NCBI GenBank assembly: GCA_934563745.1
Contig: CAKTHE010000007.1
Span: forward strand, 1-64,000
DNA from: an uncultured Dysosmobacter sp.
GTDB taxonomy: Bacteria > Bacillota > Clostridia > Oscillospirales > Oscillospiraceae
Direction: 5' to 3'
DNA: 64,000 nucleotides
The notes beneath the pieces were generated by a model. The model made no database searches, had not been told where the DNA came from, and worked only from the letters and a program-made list of their open reading frames with translations. Below are positions 49,511 to 60,356 of the stretch, in pieces. Every line of letters starts with the position of its first letter. Position 1 is the first letter of the stretch. Position numbers and translations under genes: made by a program.

Positions 49511-49708
49511 TTAATCCCGCGCCATAACAACCTTACAGTGGTCGCAGCGGGCAACGCCGCCCCGCAGGTTCCGGGTCACGGTGGCGGGCTGACCGCAGTT
49601 GGGGCAGGCGAATACAGCGCTTCCAGGCTGTTTTCCGTAAGCCTTTTGTGCGGCCTTGTCCGCAGCATCGTAAAATAGCTCTGCATGGTCCAGTGTCAGA
49701 AAACTCAT
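49511..49708 (-). CDS. Tiny zinc-ribbon protein, copy 1 of a tandem pair
   Basis: This 65-residue protein begins MSFLTLDHAELFYDAADKAA and has CPNCGQ and CDHCK zinc-binding pairs. AAGGAG lies before the ATG at 49708; the long upstream extension of the frame has no ribosome site. It is the first gene of the pair, with a promoter at 49845-49873. Confidence 0.8.
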   Translation of the reverse strand: MSFLTLDHAELFYDAADKAAQKAYGKQPGSAVFACPNCGQPATVTRNLRGGVARCDHCKVVMARD

Positions 49709-50059
49709 CCGAATCGCTCCTTTTTCGATGATCGGCGGCGCAGCGGGCCTGGCTGCACAGCAGAAGAACGCCCGGCTGAATTGGCCTGCTGAGAACGGTA
49801 AGATGCGGGCGGGGACCTGCGTCGGTACAGGATCATTTTGTGCGAATATAACACACCAGACTGCAAGAATCAAGGGAAAATTTTCCTTTTTTCTGCGGAT
49901 AATCAAATTCAGAATAACAAGGGTATGGACGATGCAAAAGGCGAATTGTCAAAGAGGGGAAAATGAAAAGAGAAAAGGAAATTTTCCTGTAAAAAATGAC
50001 AAAATCGATCTATTTCATCGAAAATGCGCCAAAAACGCAGGTACAGAGGGACAAAGGAA
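49709..50059. other. 350-bp gap upstream of the zinc-ribbon pair
   Basis: It holds the promoter at 49845-49873. The AT-rich part at 49860-50030 has no supportable gene; plus-strand frames there have no ribosome site. Confidence 0.4.
49845..49873 (-). promoter_or_regulatory. Promoter of the zinc-ribbon pair
   Basis: Minus strand TTGATT (49873-49868), 17-bp spacer, TATATT (49850-49845). Confidence 0.6.
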
Positions 50060-50090
50060 AAAAGCGGCCTGCCGAATGGGCAGGCCGCAT
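50060..50090 (-). terminator. Terminator of prfC
   Basis: GCGGCCTGCC pairs with GGCAGGCCGC around a small loop; the minus strand continues TTTTTTCC. Confidence 0.88.
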
Positions 50091-50103
50091 TTCAAATGTG
50101 AAC

Positions 50104-51684
50104 TTACACGGACAGAGACTCGGAAAGCTCCAGCCCGGGGTTGTGCTTGGTCAGGAAGCCCACAGACCATTCGCCGCCGAAGGCGATCAGATGATGCCCA
50201 TGAAAATCCTCCAGCACGGCCGAGCCGGTGCACAAAAGCAGATCCTTGGGGTCGCAGGGGCAGGCTGTGATCCGGCGCAGATGCTGGTAGGGAAGACCAA
50301 ACATGTGAAGCTCCACGCCGTACTCGCTTTTCATCCGATACTCGAATACGTCAAACTGCAGCGTGCCCACCACGCCCACAATGACCTCCTCCATGCCGGC
50401 GTCCGGCAGCTTGAAGATCTGAATGGCGCCTTCCTGGGCAATTTGCTCGGTCCCCTTGATGAACTGCTTGCGCTTCATGGTATCTTTGGGAGAGACGCGC
50501 ATGAAGTGTTCCGGCTCAAAGGTGGGGATCCCGGAATAGCGGAATTTTTTCCCCGGGACCGTAATGGTGTCGCCGATGGAAAAGATGCCCGGGTCGAATA
50601 CGCCGATGATGTCGCCGGCATAGGCTTCGTCGATGATCTCCCGCTCGGCTGCCATCATCTGCTGGGGCTGACTCAGACGCATTTTTTTCCCGCTTTGGAC
50701 ATGGTAGTACTCCGTATCCCGGTCAAACTTGCCCGAGCAGATGCGCATAAACGCCAGCCGGTCCCGGTGGGCCTTGTTCATATTGGCCTGGATCTTGAAA
50801 ACAAAGGCGGAGAAGTCCGGCGAAAACACGTCGACCTCGCCGGCATCCGAAACGCGGGGCAGCGGCGGCGTGGTCATGCGCAGGAACTCTTCCAGAAAAG
50901 GCTCCACGCCGAAGGTGGTCAGAGCAGAGCCGAAAAACACCGGCGACAGCGTTCCGGCACGGACGGCCTCCAGATCAAATTCACGCCCGGCACCCAGCAG
51001 CTCCACCTCGTCGCGCAGTGTGGCGGCTTTTTGAGCGCCCAGCATTTCATCCAGCGCAGGATCGTCCAGGGAAACTTCCATGGAGCGGACCTTTTTGCCC
51101 TTTGTTTCGCCGGAGAAGAAGAGAATGCGGCCTTTTTCCCGGTCATAAACGCCCTGGAATTCCTTGCCGCAGCCGATGGGCCAGTTCACGGCGTAGGTGT
51201 CGATCCCCAGTTCCCGCTCGACTTCCTCGCAAAGCTCCAGCGGGTCCCGGGTCTCCCGGTCCATCTTATTGATGAAGGTGAAGATGGGGATGTGCCGCAG
51301 GGCGCAGACCTTGAACAGCTTTCGGGTCTGCGGCTCCACGCCCTTGGCCCCGTCGATGACCATGACGGCGCTGTCGGCAGCCATCAGTGTCCGGTAGGTA
51401 TCCTCTGAAAAATCCTGGTGGCCGGGGGTATCCAGAATATTGATGCAAAAGCCGCTGTGCTGAAACTGCAGCACGGAGGAGGTGACCGAGATGCCGCGCT
51501 GCTTCTCGATTTCCATCCAGTCGGAGGTGGCGGCCTTGGCGCGCTTCCCCTTTACCTCGCCGGCCTGGGCGATCGCCCCGCCGTAGAGCAGAAACTTTTC
51601 CGTCAGCGTGGTTTTGCCGGCGTCCGGGTGTGAGATGATGGCGAAGGTGCGCCGCCGGGAGATCTCAGATTTCAAATCAGGCAT
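50104..51684 (-). CDS. prfC: Peptide chain release factor 3
   Basis: This 526-residue translational GTPase recycles RF1/RF2 after termination. It has G1 SHPDAGKTTLTE, switch II DTPGHQDFSEDT, G4 FINKMDRE and the RF3-specific C-terminal part. The start at 51684 follows TGGAGGG; the longer frame adds 27 unlikely residues. It lies downstream of guaB on the same strand but is separated from it by a terminator-free gap only on the far side; guaB has its own terminator at 51872, so prfC is probably transcribed separately. Confidence 0.96.
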   Translation of the reverse strand: MPDLKSEISRRRTFAIISHPDAGKTTLTEKFLLYGGAIAQAGEVKGKRAKAATSDWMEIEKQRGISVTSSVLQFQHSGFCINILDTPGHQDFSEDTYRTLMAADSAVMVIDGAKGVEPQTRKLFKVCALRHIPIFTFINKMDRETRDPLELCEEVERELGIDTYAVNWPIGCGKEFQGVYDREKGRILFFSGETKGKKVRSMEVSLDDPALDEMLGAQKAATLRDEVELLGAGREFDLEAVRAGTLSPVFFGSALTTFGVEPFLEEFLRMTTPPLPRVSDAGEVDVFSPDFSAFVFKIQANMNKAHRDRLAFMRICSGKFDRDTEYYHVQSGKKMRLSQPQQMMAAEREIIDEAYAGDIIGVFDPGIFSIGDTITVPGKKFRYSGIPTFEPEHFMRVSPKDTMKRKQFIKGTEQIAQEGAIQIFKLPDAGMEEVIVGVVGTLQFDVFEYRMKSEYGVELHMFGLPYQHLRRITACPCDPKDLLLCTGSAVLEDFHGHHLIAFGGEWSVGFLTKHNPGLELSESLSV

Positions 51685-51871
51685 ACAGACCCTCCAAATT
51701 TCAATGAACTGGGGCACAGACTGCACCAGGGCAGCGGAAGAGGCCGCCGGCGCAGGAAAGTACATACTTTTTTACATTAACACATTTGTGGGGCGTTTAC
51801 AAGGCCCACGCGCGGAAAGGAACGGCAGACTGCAAAAAGCAAGGGCGGCGCTGCGTTCCGCCGGGGCAGAG

Positions 51872-51903
51872 AAAACCTGCGGCATGGAGATCCATGCCGC
51901 AGG
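51872..51903 (-). terminator. Terminator of guaB
   Basis: CCTGCGGCATGG-AGAT-CCATGCCGCAGG, perfect 12-bp stem; the minus strand continues TTTTC. Confidence 0.88.
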
Positions 51904-51919
51904 GAGATACAGAGCGCCG

Positions 51920-53431
51920 TTATTTCCGGTTGGAAGAGCTGGAGGTGTCCTTGAGCAGGACGTCGTGGGCACCGCCCTCCACAATGGAGGTGGCGGAGAC
52001 CAGAGTCAGCTTGGCTTTTTCCCGCAGCTCCGGAATAGTCAGGGCGCCGCAGTTGCACATGGTGGAGCGGATCTTGGACAGCGTTGTGGCCATACCGTCC
52101 GCCAAAGAGCCGGCATAGGGCACGTAGGAGTCCACACCCTCTTCAAAGGAGAGCTTGGCGGCGCCGCCCAGGTCATAGCGCTGCCAGTTCCGGGCCCGGG
52201 CGCTGCCCTCGCCCCAATACTCTTTCATATAGCTGCCGCCGATGAGGACCTTGGCGGAGGGACTTTCGTCAAAGCGGGAGAAGTACCGGCCCAGCATGCA
52301 GAAATCGGCGCCCATGGCCAGCGCCAGCGTCATGTGATAGTCCTGCACGATGCCGCCGTCGGCGCAGATGGGGACATAAATGCCGGTTTCTTCAAAATAC
52401 TTGTCCCGTTCAGCTGCCACATCGATGACCGAAGTGGCCTGGCCGCGGCCGATGCCCTTCGTCTCCCGTGTGATGCAGATGGAGCCGCCGCCGATGCCGA
52501 TTTTTACGAAGTCCGCGCCGGCGTCTGCCAGGAAGCGGAAGCCCTCGCCGTCCACCACGTTGCCGGCGCCCACCTTCACCGTGTCGCCGTAACGGGAGCG
52601 GATCCAATCCAGGCAGCGCTTCTGCCAGGCGGAGTAGCCTTCGGAGGAGTCCATCACCAGAACATCCACACCGGCTTCCACCAGGGCGGGGACGCGCTCT
52701 TCATAGTCCCGGGTATTGATGCCGGCGCCGACCACATAGCGCTTCTGAGAGTCCAGCAGCTCCAGGGGGTTATCCTTGTGGGTGTCATAGTCCTTGCGGA
52801 ACACGAAGGAGACCAGATGCCCATCCGCGCTGACGATGGGCAGGGCGTTGAGCTTGTGGTCCCAGATGATGTCGTTGGCCTCTTTCAGGCTGGTCCCCTC
52901 GGGGGCGGAGATCACCTTTTCCACCGGCGTCATAAAGTCTGCGACCTTGCATGCCGGCTCCATCCGGCTGACCCGATAGTCCCGGCTGGTGACCAGCCCC
53001 AGCAGCTTTCCGGTGCCGGTGCCGTCATCTGTGACGGCCATGGTGGAATGGCCGCTGCGCTCCTTCAGCGCCAGCACGTCGGCCAACGTATCCGTTACGC
53101 GCAGGTTGGAATCACTGGAGACAAAGCCGGCCTTGTAATTCTTTACGCGGCGGACCATAGCGGCCTGCTCTTCAATGGGCTGGGAGACGTAGATAAAGGC
53201 GATGCCGCCCTCCCGGGCCAGGGCAATGCCCATCTGCGCGCCGGAGACGGCCTGCATCACGGCGGAGACCATGGGGATGTTCATGCTCAGCGCCGGCTCT
53301 TCCCCGCGGCGGAAACGGACCACCGGTGTCTTCAGCGAGACGTTGGAGGGGATGCATTCCTCGGAGGAATAGCCGGGGACCAGCAGGTATTCACTGAAGG
53401 TATGGGAGGGCTCGGAAAAATAATAAGCCAT
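51920..53431 (-). CDS. guaB: IMP dehydrogenase
   Basis: This 503-residue enzyme oxidises IMP to XMP. It has a TIM barrel with [15 protein letters not shown], an inserted pair of CBS domains (about 105-225), the catalytic loop [12 protein letters not shown] (Cys near residue 310) and the flap ([14 protein letters not shown]). The spacing of the catalytic loop and flap is that of the eukaryote-like/GMPR-like subgroup more than of Bacillus GuaB, but the annotation stands. It follows purL in the same direction, linking purine synthesis to the guanine branch. Confidence 0.93.
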   Translation of the reverse strand: MAYYFSEPSHTFSEYLLVPGYSSEECIPSNVSLKTPVVRFRRGEEPALSMNIPMVSAVMQAVSGAQMGIALAREGGIAFIYVSQPIEEQAAMVRRVKNYKAGFVSSDSNLRVTDTLADVLALKERSGHSTMAVTDDGTGTGKLLGLVTSRDYRVSRMEPACKVADFMTPVEKVISAPEGTSLKEANDIIWDHKLNALPIVSADGHLVSFVFRKDYDTHKDNPLELLDSQKRYVVGAGINTRDYEERVPALVEAGVDVLVMDSSEGYSAWQKRCLDWIRSRYGDTVKVGAGNVVDGEGFRFLADAGADFVKIGIGGGSICITRETKGIGRGQATSVIDVAAERDKYFEETGIYVPICADGGIVQDYHMTLALAMGADFCMLGRYFSRFDESPSAKVLIGGSYMKEYWGEGSARARNWQRYDLGGAAKLSFEEGVDSYVPYAGSLADGMATTLSKIRSTMCNCGALTIPELREKAKLTLVSATSIVEGGAHDVLLKDTSSSSNRK

Positions 53432-53526
53432 ATCGGAAACCTCTTTTCTCAGAATTTGGGTAATAAACCGCTTACAGCTGTGCCTGCATGGACGGGCTGA
53501 GCCCGGCAGGCTGGAAGGCTGTGGGA

Positions 53527-56500
53527 TTACACGTTGAAATAGTCCTGCGCCGCTTCAAAAAGCCGCAGATCATAGTCGCCGGGAACATTTTGATAAAGAT
53601 CCCGGCCGATGCGCTCGGCGTGTCCCATTTTGCCGAAAATGCGCCCATCCGGAGAGGTGATCCCCTCCACGGCCCAGACAGAGCCGTTGGGGTTGAAGGC
53701 AACATCCATGGTGGGCCGGCAAGCCAGATCCACATACTGCGTGGCCAGCTGTCCCTTTTCCGAAAGCTCGCGCAGAAGCTCCGGCGGGCAGAGAAATCGC
53801 CCTTCCCCGTGGGAAATGGGAACGCTGTAGACCTGGTCCACGTGGGTTTTGCTCAGCCAGGGGGACAGGGTGGAAGCGATCCGGGTCCGCACGATCCGGG
53901 ACTGGTGGCGGCCGATGGTGTTGAAGGTCAGGGTGGGGCAGGAAGCATCCGGATCCAGGATCCGGCCGTAAGGGACCAGGCCCAGCTTGATCAGGGCCTG
54001 GAATCCGTTGCAGATGCCAAGCATCAGGCCGTCCCGCTCGTTAAGCAGGGACATGGTGGCGTCCTTCACGGCGGCATTTCGGAAGAAGGCGGTGATGAAT
54101 TTGGCGGAGCCGTCGGGTTCGTCGCCGCCGGAGAAGCCGCCGGGCAGGAAAATGATCTGGCTGCGGCCGGCCGCATAGACAAAGCGCTGCGCCGCATCCG
54201 CCACATCCTGCGGGCTCCGGTTGCCCAGAACCAGAACCTCCGGAATCAGGCCGGCACGCTCCACGGCACGGGCGCTGTCATATTCGCAGTTGGTGCCCGG
54301 AAAGACGGGGATCAGGACCCGGGGACGGGCGATGCCGATCTTGGGAGCCGCCTCGCAGGCGCATTTGCTGCGCAGGACCGGCAGCGGCGCCGCCTGCTCC
54401 TGGGTCTTTTGGGGATAGATACTCTCCAGCGCGCCCTCATACGGGACCGCCAGTTCCCGCAGCGTAATATGCTGGCCGCCGCAGGTGATTACTCCGTCGT
54501 TGGTGACGGTGCCCACGGGGATCCCCAGGCCGGTATAGTCCCGCTTCAGCTCCAGAAGGAAAGCGGCCGGGCGGCGCACAAACAGCTGCACGGAGGAGAA
54601 CGGCCCGGTAAACGCGAAGCCCATGCCGTTGCCGAAGCACTGCTTCATAACGGCGATGGCCATGCCTCCGTTTTCCACAAACGACACACTGGAGACCACC
54701 CCGTCGGCAATGGCCTGTTCCAGGGTGTCCAGCACGTGGCGGAGGCTGTTGGGCTCCGGCAGGCCATCCCGGGTGACGGCCGCCTCCAGAAGAACGACCT
54801 GGTGACCGGCCTTCTTGAATTCCGGAGACATGATCGTTTTTGTGGAGCCGATGGAGGCAGCGAAGGAGATCAGCGTGGAGGGGACGTCCAGATCGTTGAA
54901 GGAGCCCGACATCGAATCCTTTCCGCCGATGGCGGCCACTTCCAGGTCCAGCTGGGCCGAAAAGGCGCCCAGCAGTGCGGCGACCGGTTTGCCCCAACGC
55001 TTGGGATCGGACCCCAGTTTGGGGAAGTATTCCTGCAGGGACAGCCAGCAGTGCCGGCGGGAGCCGCCGGAGGCAACCACCCGGCAGACCGAGTCCGTCA
55101 CAGCCTGGTAGGCGCCGGAGTAGGGATCGGCGTCCAGCAGATAGGGGTCTCCGCCGTAAGCCATCAGGGAACAGGTGGTGGTATCTCCGTGCAGGACCGG
55201 CAGCTTGGCCGCCATGGCGTGGGGCGGCGTTTTCTGATATTTTCCGCCGAAGGGCATCAGCAGCGTGCCGGCGCCGATGGTGGAGTCAAAGCGTTCGGAA
55301 AGCCCCTGCATGGAGCACACGTTCAAATCCCCGGCGTAATACAAAAATGCATCCCGGAAGTCCGCCGCCGGGATCTCCGGCTCAAAAATGCCCCGTTCCA
55401 CCACGACGTCCGCTTCCCGGGAGGCACCGTTGGTGTTCAGGAAGGCGCGGCTCAGGTCCGCCACCCGCTGACCGTTCCAATCCATGGTCAGCCGGCCGGT
55501 ATCCGTGACGGAGGCAATGGGCGTCGCCTCCAGATTTTCGGCGGCGGCCAGAGCGATGAAACGCTCGGCGTCCGCCGCGTCGACCACTACGGCCATACGC
55601 TCCTGGGATTCCGAAATGGCAAGCTCTGTGGCGTTGAGCCCCTCGTACTTCTTGGGGACCTTGCTCAGGTCAATGGCCAGTGAGTCGCTCAGCTCCCCCA
55701 CGGCGACGCTGACGCCGCCGGCACCGAAGTCGTTGCAGCGCTTGATCAGGCGCAGAGCCTCGGGATTGCGGAACAGACGCTGGAGCTTGCGCTCCTCCGG
55801 AGCGTTGCCCTTTTGCACCTCGGCCGAGCATTCCGCCACGGATTTATCCGTATGAGATTTGCTGGAGCCGGTGGCACCGCCGCAGCCATCCCGCCCGGTG
55901 CGTCCGCCGACCAGAATGACGACGTCGCCGGGCCGGGGAGCTTCGCGGCGGACATAGGCAGCCGGCACCGCACCCACAACGGCGCCCAGCTCCAGATGCT
56001 TGGCGGCGTAGCCCTTGTGGTACATTTCATCCACCAGGCCTGTGGCCAGGCCGATCTGGTTTCCGTAAGAGCTGTATCCGCGGGCGGCTTCCGTGACGAT
56101 CCGCCGCTGCGGGAGTTTGCCGGGCAGCGTCCGGTCCAGCGGGGTGCGGGGATCCGCCGCGCCGGTGACGCGCATGGCCTGATAGACATAGCCCCGACCG
56201 GCCAAGGGGTCCCGGATGGCACCGCCGATGCAGGTGGCCGCACCGCCGAAGGGCTCGATCTCCGTGGGGTGATTGTGGGTTTCGTTTTTAAAAAGGAAGA
56301 GCCAGGGCTGTTCCTCCCCGTCCACGTCCGCCTGAATTTTGACTGTGCAGGCGTTGATCTCGTCTGACTCGTCCAGGTCGGTCAGCAGCTCCGCGGCCTT
56401 GAGGCACTTGGCGGCCCGGGTGCCCAGATCCATCAGCGTGATGGGCTTTTCCCCGGCGCCGGTATCCTCCCGGGCCTGCAGGTAACGGGCATAGGCGGCC

Positions 56501-57225
56501 TGGGCGCGGGGATCCTGAAATTGAATATTCCGCAGGATGGTGGAGAAGGTGGTGTGGCGGCAGTGATCGGACCAGTACGTGTCCAGGATGCGGATCTCCG
56601 TAAGGGTGGGATCCCGCCCCTCCGTCTGAAAGTACGTGCGGCAGCACTGCAGGTCGGTAAGGTCCATGGCAAGGCCGAGCCGGTCCATCAGGCGGACCAG
56701 ATCATCGTCGGAACAGGAGCGGAACCCAGTCAGAACCTCCGGCGGGGCCGGGGGCGCGGCAGTCAGCTCCAGCTGCTCCGGCAGCTCCAGCGCGGCCGGA
56801 CGCGCCTCCACGGGGTTGATCAGATAGCTGCGGATCCGGGCAAGATCCTCCTCCCGCAGCGCACCGCTGAGCAGATAGACACGGGCGGTACGGACGAGGG
56901 GACGGATTCCCTGAGTCAAAAGCTGAATGCATTGGGCCGCGGAATCCGCCCGCTGGTCAAACTGACCGGGCAGATATTCCACGGCGATCACGGCATCCGC
57001 GCCCTCCGGCAGTGTTTCATAAACGTCATCCACCTGCGGCTCGGACAGGATGGTACGGACCACGCGGGAAAAAACGTCCCGGGAGAGGCCATCCACGTCG
57101 TAGCGGTTTAAAAGACGCAGGCCGCTTAAGGCGCGGATTCCCAAAAGAGTCTGAAACTCCCGCAGCAGGGCGGCAGCCTCCTGCTGCAGCCGGGGCTTTT
57201 TTTCAACATAGATCCGTTGTACCAT
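53527..57225 (-). CDS. purL: Single-chain phosphoribosylformylglycinamidine synthase
   Basis: This 1232-residue enzyme makes FGAM from FGAR, ATP and Gln. It has an N-terminal PurS-like part, two synthase halves ([45 protein letters not shown]) and a C-terminal PurQ-type glutaminase (FPGTNCEYD with the nucleophile Cys, [20 protein letters not shown], and HGEGRF for His/Glu). This is the large fused form; separate purS and purQ are not needed. Its ATG is four bases after the purD stop. Confidence 0.96.
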   Translation of the reverse strand: MVQRIYVEKKPRLQQEAAALLREFQTLLGIRALSGLRLLNRYDVDGLSRDVFSRVVRTILSEPQVDDVYETLPEGADAVIAVEYLPGQFDQRADSAAQCIQLLTQGIRPLVRTARVYLLSGALREEDLARIRSYLINPVEARPAALELPEQLELTAAPPAPPEVLTGFRSCSDDDLVRLMDRLGLAMDLTDLQCCRTYFQTEGRDPTLTEIRILDTYWSDHCRHTTFSTILRNIQFQDPRAQAAYARYLQAREDTGAGEKPITLMDLGTRAAKCLKAAELLTDLDESDEINACTVKIQADVDGEEQPWLFLFKNETHNHPTEIEPFGGAATCIGGAIRDPLAGRGYVYQAMRVTGAADPRTPLDRTLPGKLPQRRIVTEAARGYSSYGNQIGLATGLVDEMYHKGYAAKHLELGAVVGAVPAAYVRREAPRPGDVVILVGGRTGRDGCGGATGSSKSHTDKSVAECSAEVQKGNAPEERKLQRLFRNPEALRLIKRCNDFGAGGVSVAVGELSDSLAIDLSKVPKKYEGLNATELAISESQERMAVVVDAADAERFIALAAAENLEATPIASVTDTGRLTMDWNGQRVADLSRAFLNTNGASREADVVVERGIFEPEIPAADFRDAFLYYAGDLNVCSMQGLSERFDSTIGAGTLLMPFGGKYQKTPPHAMAAKLPVLHGDTTTCSLMAYGGDPYLLDADPYSGAYQAVTDSVCRVVASGGSRRHCWLSLQEYFPKLGSDPKRWGKPVAALLGAFSAQLDLEVAAIGGKDSMSGSFNDLDVPSTLISFAASIGSTKTIMSPEFKKAGHQVVLLEAAVTRDGLPEPNSLRHVLDTLEQAIADGVVSSVSFVENGGMAIAVMKQCFGNGMGFAFTGPFSSVQLFVRRPAAFLLELKRDYTGLGIPVGTVTNDGVITCGGQHITLRELAVPYEGALESIYPQKTQEQAAPLPVLRSKCACEAAPKIGIARPRVLIPVFPGTNCEYDSARAVERAGLIPEVLVLGNRSPQDVADAAQRFVYAAGRSQIIFLPGGFSGGDEPDGSAKFITAFFRNAAVKDATMSLLNERDGLMLGICNGFQALIKLGLVPYGRILDPDASCPTLTFNTIGRHQSRIVRTRIASTLSPWLSKTHVDQVYSVPISHGEGRFLCPPELLRELSEKGQLATQYVDLACRPTMDVAFNPNGSVWAVEGITSPDGRIFGKMGHAERIGRDLYQNVPGDYDLRLFEAAQDYFNV

Positions 57226-57228
57226 GGC

Positions 57229-58506
57229 TTACTCCTTCCCGGATGACAATGCGCGCTGTCCGATGTCGCGGCGCAGATATTTCCCTTCAAACTGAACTTC
57301 CTCTGCCGCGGCGTAGGCCTGCTGCAGCGCCTGGCGCAGGGTGGGCGCTGTGGCCGTGATCCCCAGAACCCGGCCGCCGGAGGTCACCAGCGAGCCGTCC
57401 GGAGTCAGGGCGTCGCCGGCGTGATAGCACCGGATATTTGCCGGAAAGCGGGCAGGCAGAGTGATCGGTTTTCCCTTTTCGTACGGCCCGGGGTATCCGC
57501 CGGAGGCCAGAATTACACAGGCCGCAGCCTCATCATACCACGCAATGTCCAGATCCGCCAGAGTTTCTTCTTCAACGGCCTGCATAATGCGCAGCAGACT
57601 GGTTTTTAAAAGCGGAAGAACGACCTGGGTTTCCGGGTCGCCGAAGCGGCAGTTGTACTCAATGACCTTGGGGCCCTGGGGCGTGAGCATCAGACCGAAG
57701 TATAAGCAGCCCTTAAAGGGACAGCCAGCCTCCCGCAGCGCAGCCAGGGTGGGCAGAAAAATGGTATCCATGCACTGCCGGGCGACTGCGGGCGTGTAAT
57801 ACGGATTGGGGGCGACGGTTCCCATGCCGCCGGTATTGGGGCCGGTGTCGCCTTCCCCGGCGCGCTTGTGGTCCATGGAGGAGATCATGGGGCGAATCGT
57901 GGTCCCGTCGGTGAAGGCCAGCACGCTGACCTCCGGTCCGGTGAGAAATTCTTCCACCACGATCTCGCGGCCGGCATCTCCGAAAGTCCGCTCTTCCATA
58001 ATGCTCCGGACCGCAGCCCGGGCCTCTTCAAAATCGGCGGGGATCAGCACGCCCTTTCCCAGGGCCAGACCGTCCGCCTTGATGACGATGGGGTAGGCTG
58101 CGGTTTTCAGATAGGCCAGTGCCGTCTCCGGGTCGGTAAAGACCCGATAATCCGCCGTGGGGATCCCGTGGGTGCGCATCAGATTTTTGGCGAACACCTT
58201 GCTGGCCTCGATCCGCGCCTCGGCGGCGCTGGGGCCGAAGCAGGGGATCCCAACGGCGTGAAGCCGGTCCACGCAGCCCATGGCCAGCGGATCATCCGGG
58301 GCGATCACGGCAAAATCGATAGCATTGCTTTGGGCGAAGTGCACGATCCCGTCCAGATCAGTGGCCCGGATGCCGGTGCACACGGCGTCGGCCGCAATGC
58401 CGCCGTTTCCGGGCAGGGCGTAAATCTGCCGGACCCGCGGGTCCTCCCGGAGCTTTTGGATGAGCGCGTGCTCGCGCCCGCCGCCGCCAACGACCATAAG
58501 GTTCAT
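57229..58506 (-). CDS. purD: Phosphoribosylamine-glycine ligase
   Basis: This 425-residue ATP-grasp enzyme joins glycine to phosphoribosylamine. It begins MNLMVVGGGGREHAL, has the KADGLALGKGV grasp loop, EEFLTGPEVSV, DHKRAGEGDTGPNTGGMG and YNCRFGDPE. The start at 58506 follows AAGGAGG; the longer frame is not supported. It lies in the purine operon between purH and purL. Confidence 0.97.
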   Translation of the reverse strand: MNLMVVGGGGREHALIQKLREDPRVRQIYALPGNGGIAADAVCTGIRATDLDGIVHFAQSNAIDFAVIAPDDPLAMGCVDRLHAVGIPCFGPSAAEARIEASKVFAKNLMRTHGIPTADYRVFTDPETALAYLKTAAYPIVIKADGLALGKGVLIPADFEEARAAVRSIMEERTFGDAGREIVVEEFLTGPEVSVLAFTDGTTIRPMISSMDHKRAGEGDTGPNTGGMGTVAPNPYYTPAVARQCMDTIFLPTLAALREAGCPFKGCLYFGLMLTPQGPKVIEYNCRFGDPETQVVLPLLKTSLLRIMQAVEEETLADLDIAWYDEAAACVILASGGYPGPYEKGKPITLPARFPANIRCYHAGDALTPDGSLVTSGGRVLGITATAPTLRQALQQAYAAAEEVQFEGKYLRRDIGQRALSSGKE

Positions 58507-58528
58507 GCAAGAGCCTCCTTGTAAAAAA

Positions 58529-59707
58529 TCAGTGATGGAATAGGCGCATGCCGGTGAAGACCATGACCATGCCATAGCGGTCCGCAGAGGCGATCACATG
58601 GTCATCCCGGATGGAGCCGCCCGGTTCCACAATGTACTGCACGCCGGATTTGCGGGCCCGCTCCACATTGTCCCCGAAGGGGAAAAACGCGTCCGAGCCC
58701 ACGGTAACGCCGGACTGTGCGGCGATCCAGGCCCGCTTCTCCGCTGCGCTCAGGACCGGCGGCTTGACGCGGAAGGACTGCTGCCACACGCCGTCGGCCA
58801 GGATGTCCTCATATTCGTCGGAGAGATAAAGATCGATGGCGTTGTCCCGGTCCGGGCGGCGGATACCCTCAACAAAGGAGAGCCCCAGGACCTTGGGATG
58901 GCGGCGCAAAAACCAGTTGTCCGCCTTGCTGCCGGCCAGACGGGTGCAGTGGATCCGGCTCTGCTGGCCGGCGCCTACACCGATGGCCTGCCCGTCCTTG
59001 ACATAGCACACCGAATTGGACTGGGTATATTTTAAGGTGATCAGGGCGGTGAGCATATCCAGCGCCGCCGCATCCGGAAGCGTCTTGTTTTTTGTGACGC
59101 GGTTTTCCAGCAGGGACCGGTCGATTTGAAAGGTATTGTGCCCCTGTTCAAAGGTGACGCCGAACACGTCCTTGCATTCCTGCGGGGCGGGCTCATAGGC
59201 GGGATCGATCTGCACGATGTTGTAGGCGCCTTTTTTCTTGGTTTTCAGGATCGCCAGAGCCTCGTCGGTGTAGCCGGGGGCGATGATGCCGTCCGAGACC
59301 TCGGCTTTCAGGTAAGAGGCGGCGGCGGCGTCGCACACGTCCGAAAGGGCGGCCCAATCCCCATAGGAGCACAGCCGGTCCGCGCCCCGGGCGCGGATAT
59401 AGGCGCTGGCAATGGGAGAGAGCTCCGCATCCGGGTCCACAAAATAGATCTGCCGGTCCGTCTCGGTCAGGGGTCGGGCCAGGGCGGCGCCGGCGGGGGA
59501 GACGTGCTTGAATGAGGCGGCGGCGGGCAGGCCGGTGGCCTCACGCAGCTCTTTGACCAGCTGCCAGGAGTTGAGCGCGTCCAGAAAGTTGATGTAGCCC
59601 GGCCGGCCGTTGAGGACCGTCACCGGAAGATCCTGCCCGCTTTTCATAAAGATGCGTGCGGGCTTTTGGTTGGGATTGCAGCCGTATTTCAGTTCCAGCT
59701 CGTTCAT
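58529..59707 (-). CDS. purH: Stand-alone AICAR transformylase (PurH C-terminal domain only)
   Basis: This 392-residue protein corresponds to the AICAR formyltransferase half of PurH: LKYGCNPNQKPAR at the start, the catalytic FKHVSPAGAA Lys-His pair, a central GVTFEQGHN and late SDAFFPFGDNVERA and GGSIRDDHVI motifs. The N-terminal IMP cyclohydrolase (MGS-like) domain of normal PurH is absent. The last step to IMP must be supplied by a gene outside this window, for example a PurO-type cyclohydrolase. Its start lies 38 bp after purN. Confidence 0.92.
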   Translation of the reverse strand: MNELELKYGCNPNQKPARIFMKSGQDLPVTVLNGRPGYINFLDALNSWQLVKELREATGLPAAASFKHVSPAGAALARPLTETDRQIYFVDPDAELSPIASAYIRARGADRLCSYGDWAALSDVCDAAAASYLKAEVSDGIIAPGYTDEALAILKTKKKGAYNIVQIDPAYEPAPQECKDVFGVTFEQGHNTFQIDRSLLENRVTKNKTLPDAAALDMLTALITLKYTQSNSVCYVKDGQAIGVGAGQQSRIHCTRLAGSKADNWFLRRHPKVLGLSFVEGIRRPDRDNAIDLYLSDEYEDILADGVWQQSFRVKPPVLSAAEKRAWIAAQSGVTVGSDAFFPFGDNVERARKSGVQYIVEPGGSIRDDHVIASADRYGMVMVFTGMRLFHH

Positions 59708-59744
59708 GGTATGTTCCCTTCTGCCGCTGCGGCGGCGACCCGGT

Positions 59745-60356
59745 TTATCCCTGCATTTGAATGATCTGCCGGCAGACCTGTTCGGCCGCCTGCGGAAGAA
59801 GAATCCACTCCGCCTGCTCCATGACCCGGCGCTGCAGTGTCTGCGGGGTATCGTCCGGCAGGACCTCCACGGCTTTTTGCAGCAGGATCCGTCCGCCGTC
59901 CGGGATCTCGTTGACCAGATGCACGGTGGCCCCGGTGAGGCGGACGCCGCGGGCCAGGGCGGCTTCGTGGACCTTCAGCCCATAAAAGCCCTTGCCGCAG
60001 AAAGCGGGGATCAGGGACGGGTGGACATTCAAAATCCGTTCCGGCCAGTGGCGGACAAATTCCGCAGAGAGAATGGACAAAAAGCCGGCCAGAATGATGC
60101 AGTCCACCTGATAGGCGGCCAGCTTCACGGCCAGCGTGGCCTCAAAGCTCTCCTGCGAGATCCCGGCGCGGGGGATGGCTACGCCGGGCACCCCATGGCG
60201 CCTGGCGCGCTCCAGCGCGTAAGCCTCCGGATTGCTGGAGACTACCAGTACGATCTCTCCGTGGGGAAGCTTCCCGGCTTCCTGCGCTTCCAGAAGCGCC
60301 TCCAGATTGGTGCCTCCGCCGGAGACCAAAACGGCAATGTTCGCTTTTTTCAGCAT
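59745..60356 (-). CDS. purN: Phosphoribosylglycinamide formyltransferase
   Basis: This 203-residue enzyme uses 10-formyl-THF to make FGAR. It has IAVLVSGGGTNLEAL (phosphate loop), LAGFLSILSAEFV, the catalytic NVHPSLIPAF (Asn-His) and GATVHLVNEIPDGG with the catalytic Asp. Its ATG lies inside the last codons of purM (7-bp overlap), so translation is coupled. Confidence 0.96.
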   Translation of the reverse strand: MLKKANIAVLVSGGGTNLEALLEAQEAGKLPHGEIVLVVSSNPEAYALERARRHGVPGVAIPRAGISQESFEATLAVKLAAYQVDCIILAGFLSILSAEFVRHWPERILNVHPSLIPAFCGKGFYGLKVHEAALARGVRLTGATVHLVNEIPDGGRILLQKAVEVLPDDTPQTLQRRVMEQAEWILLPQAAEQVCRQIIQMQG

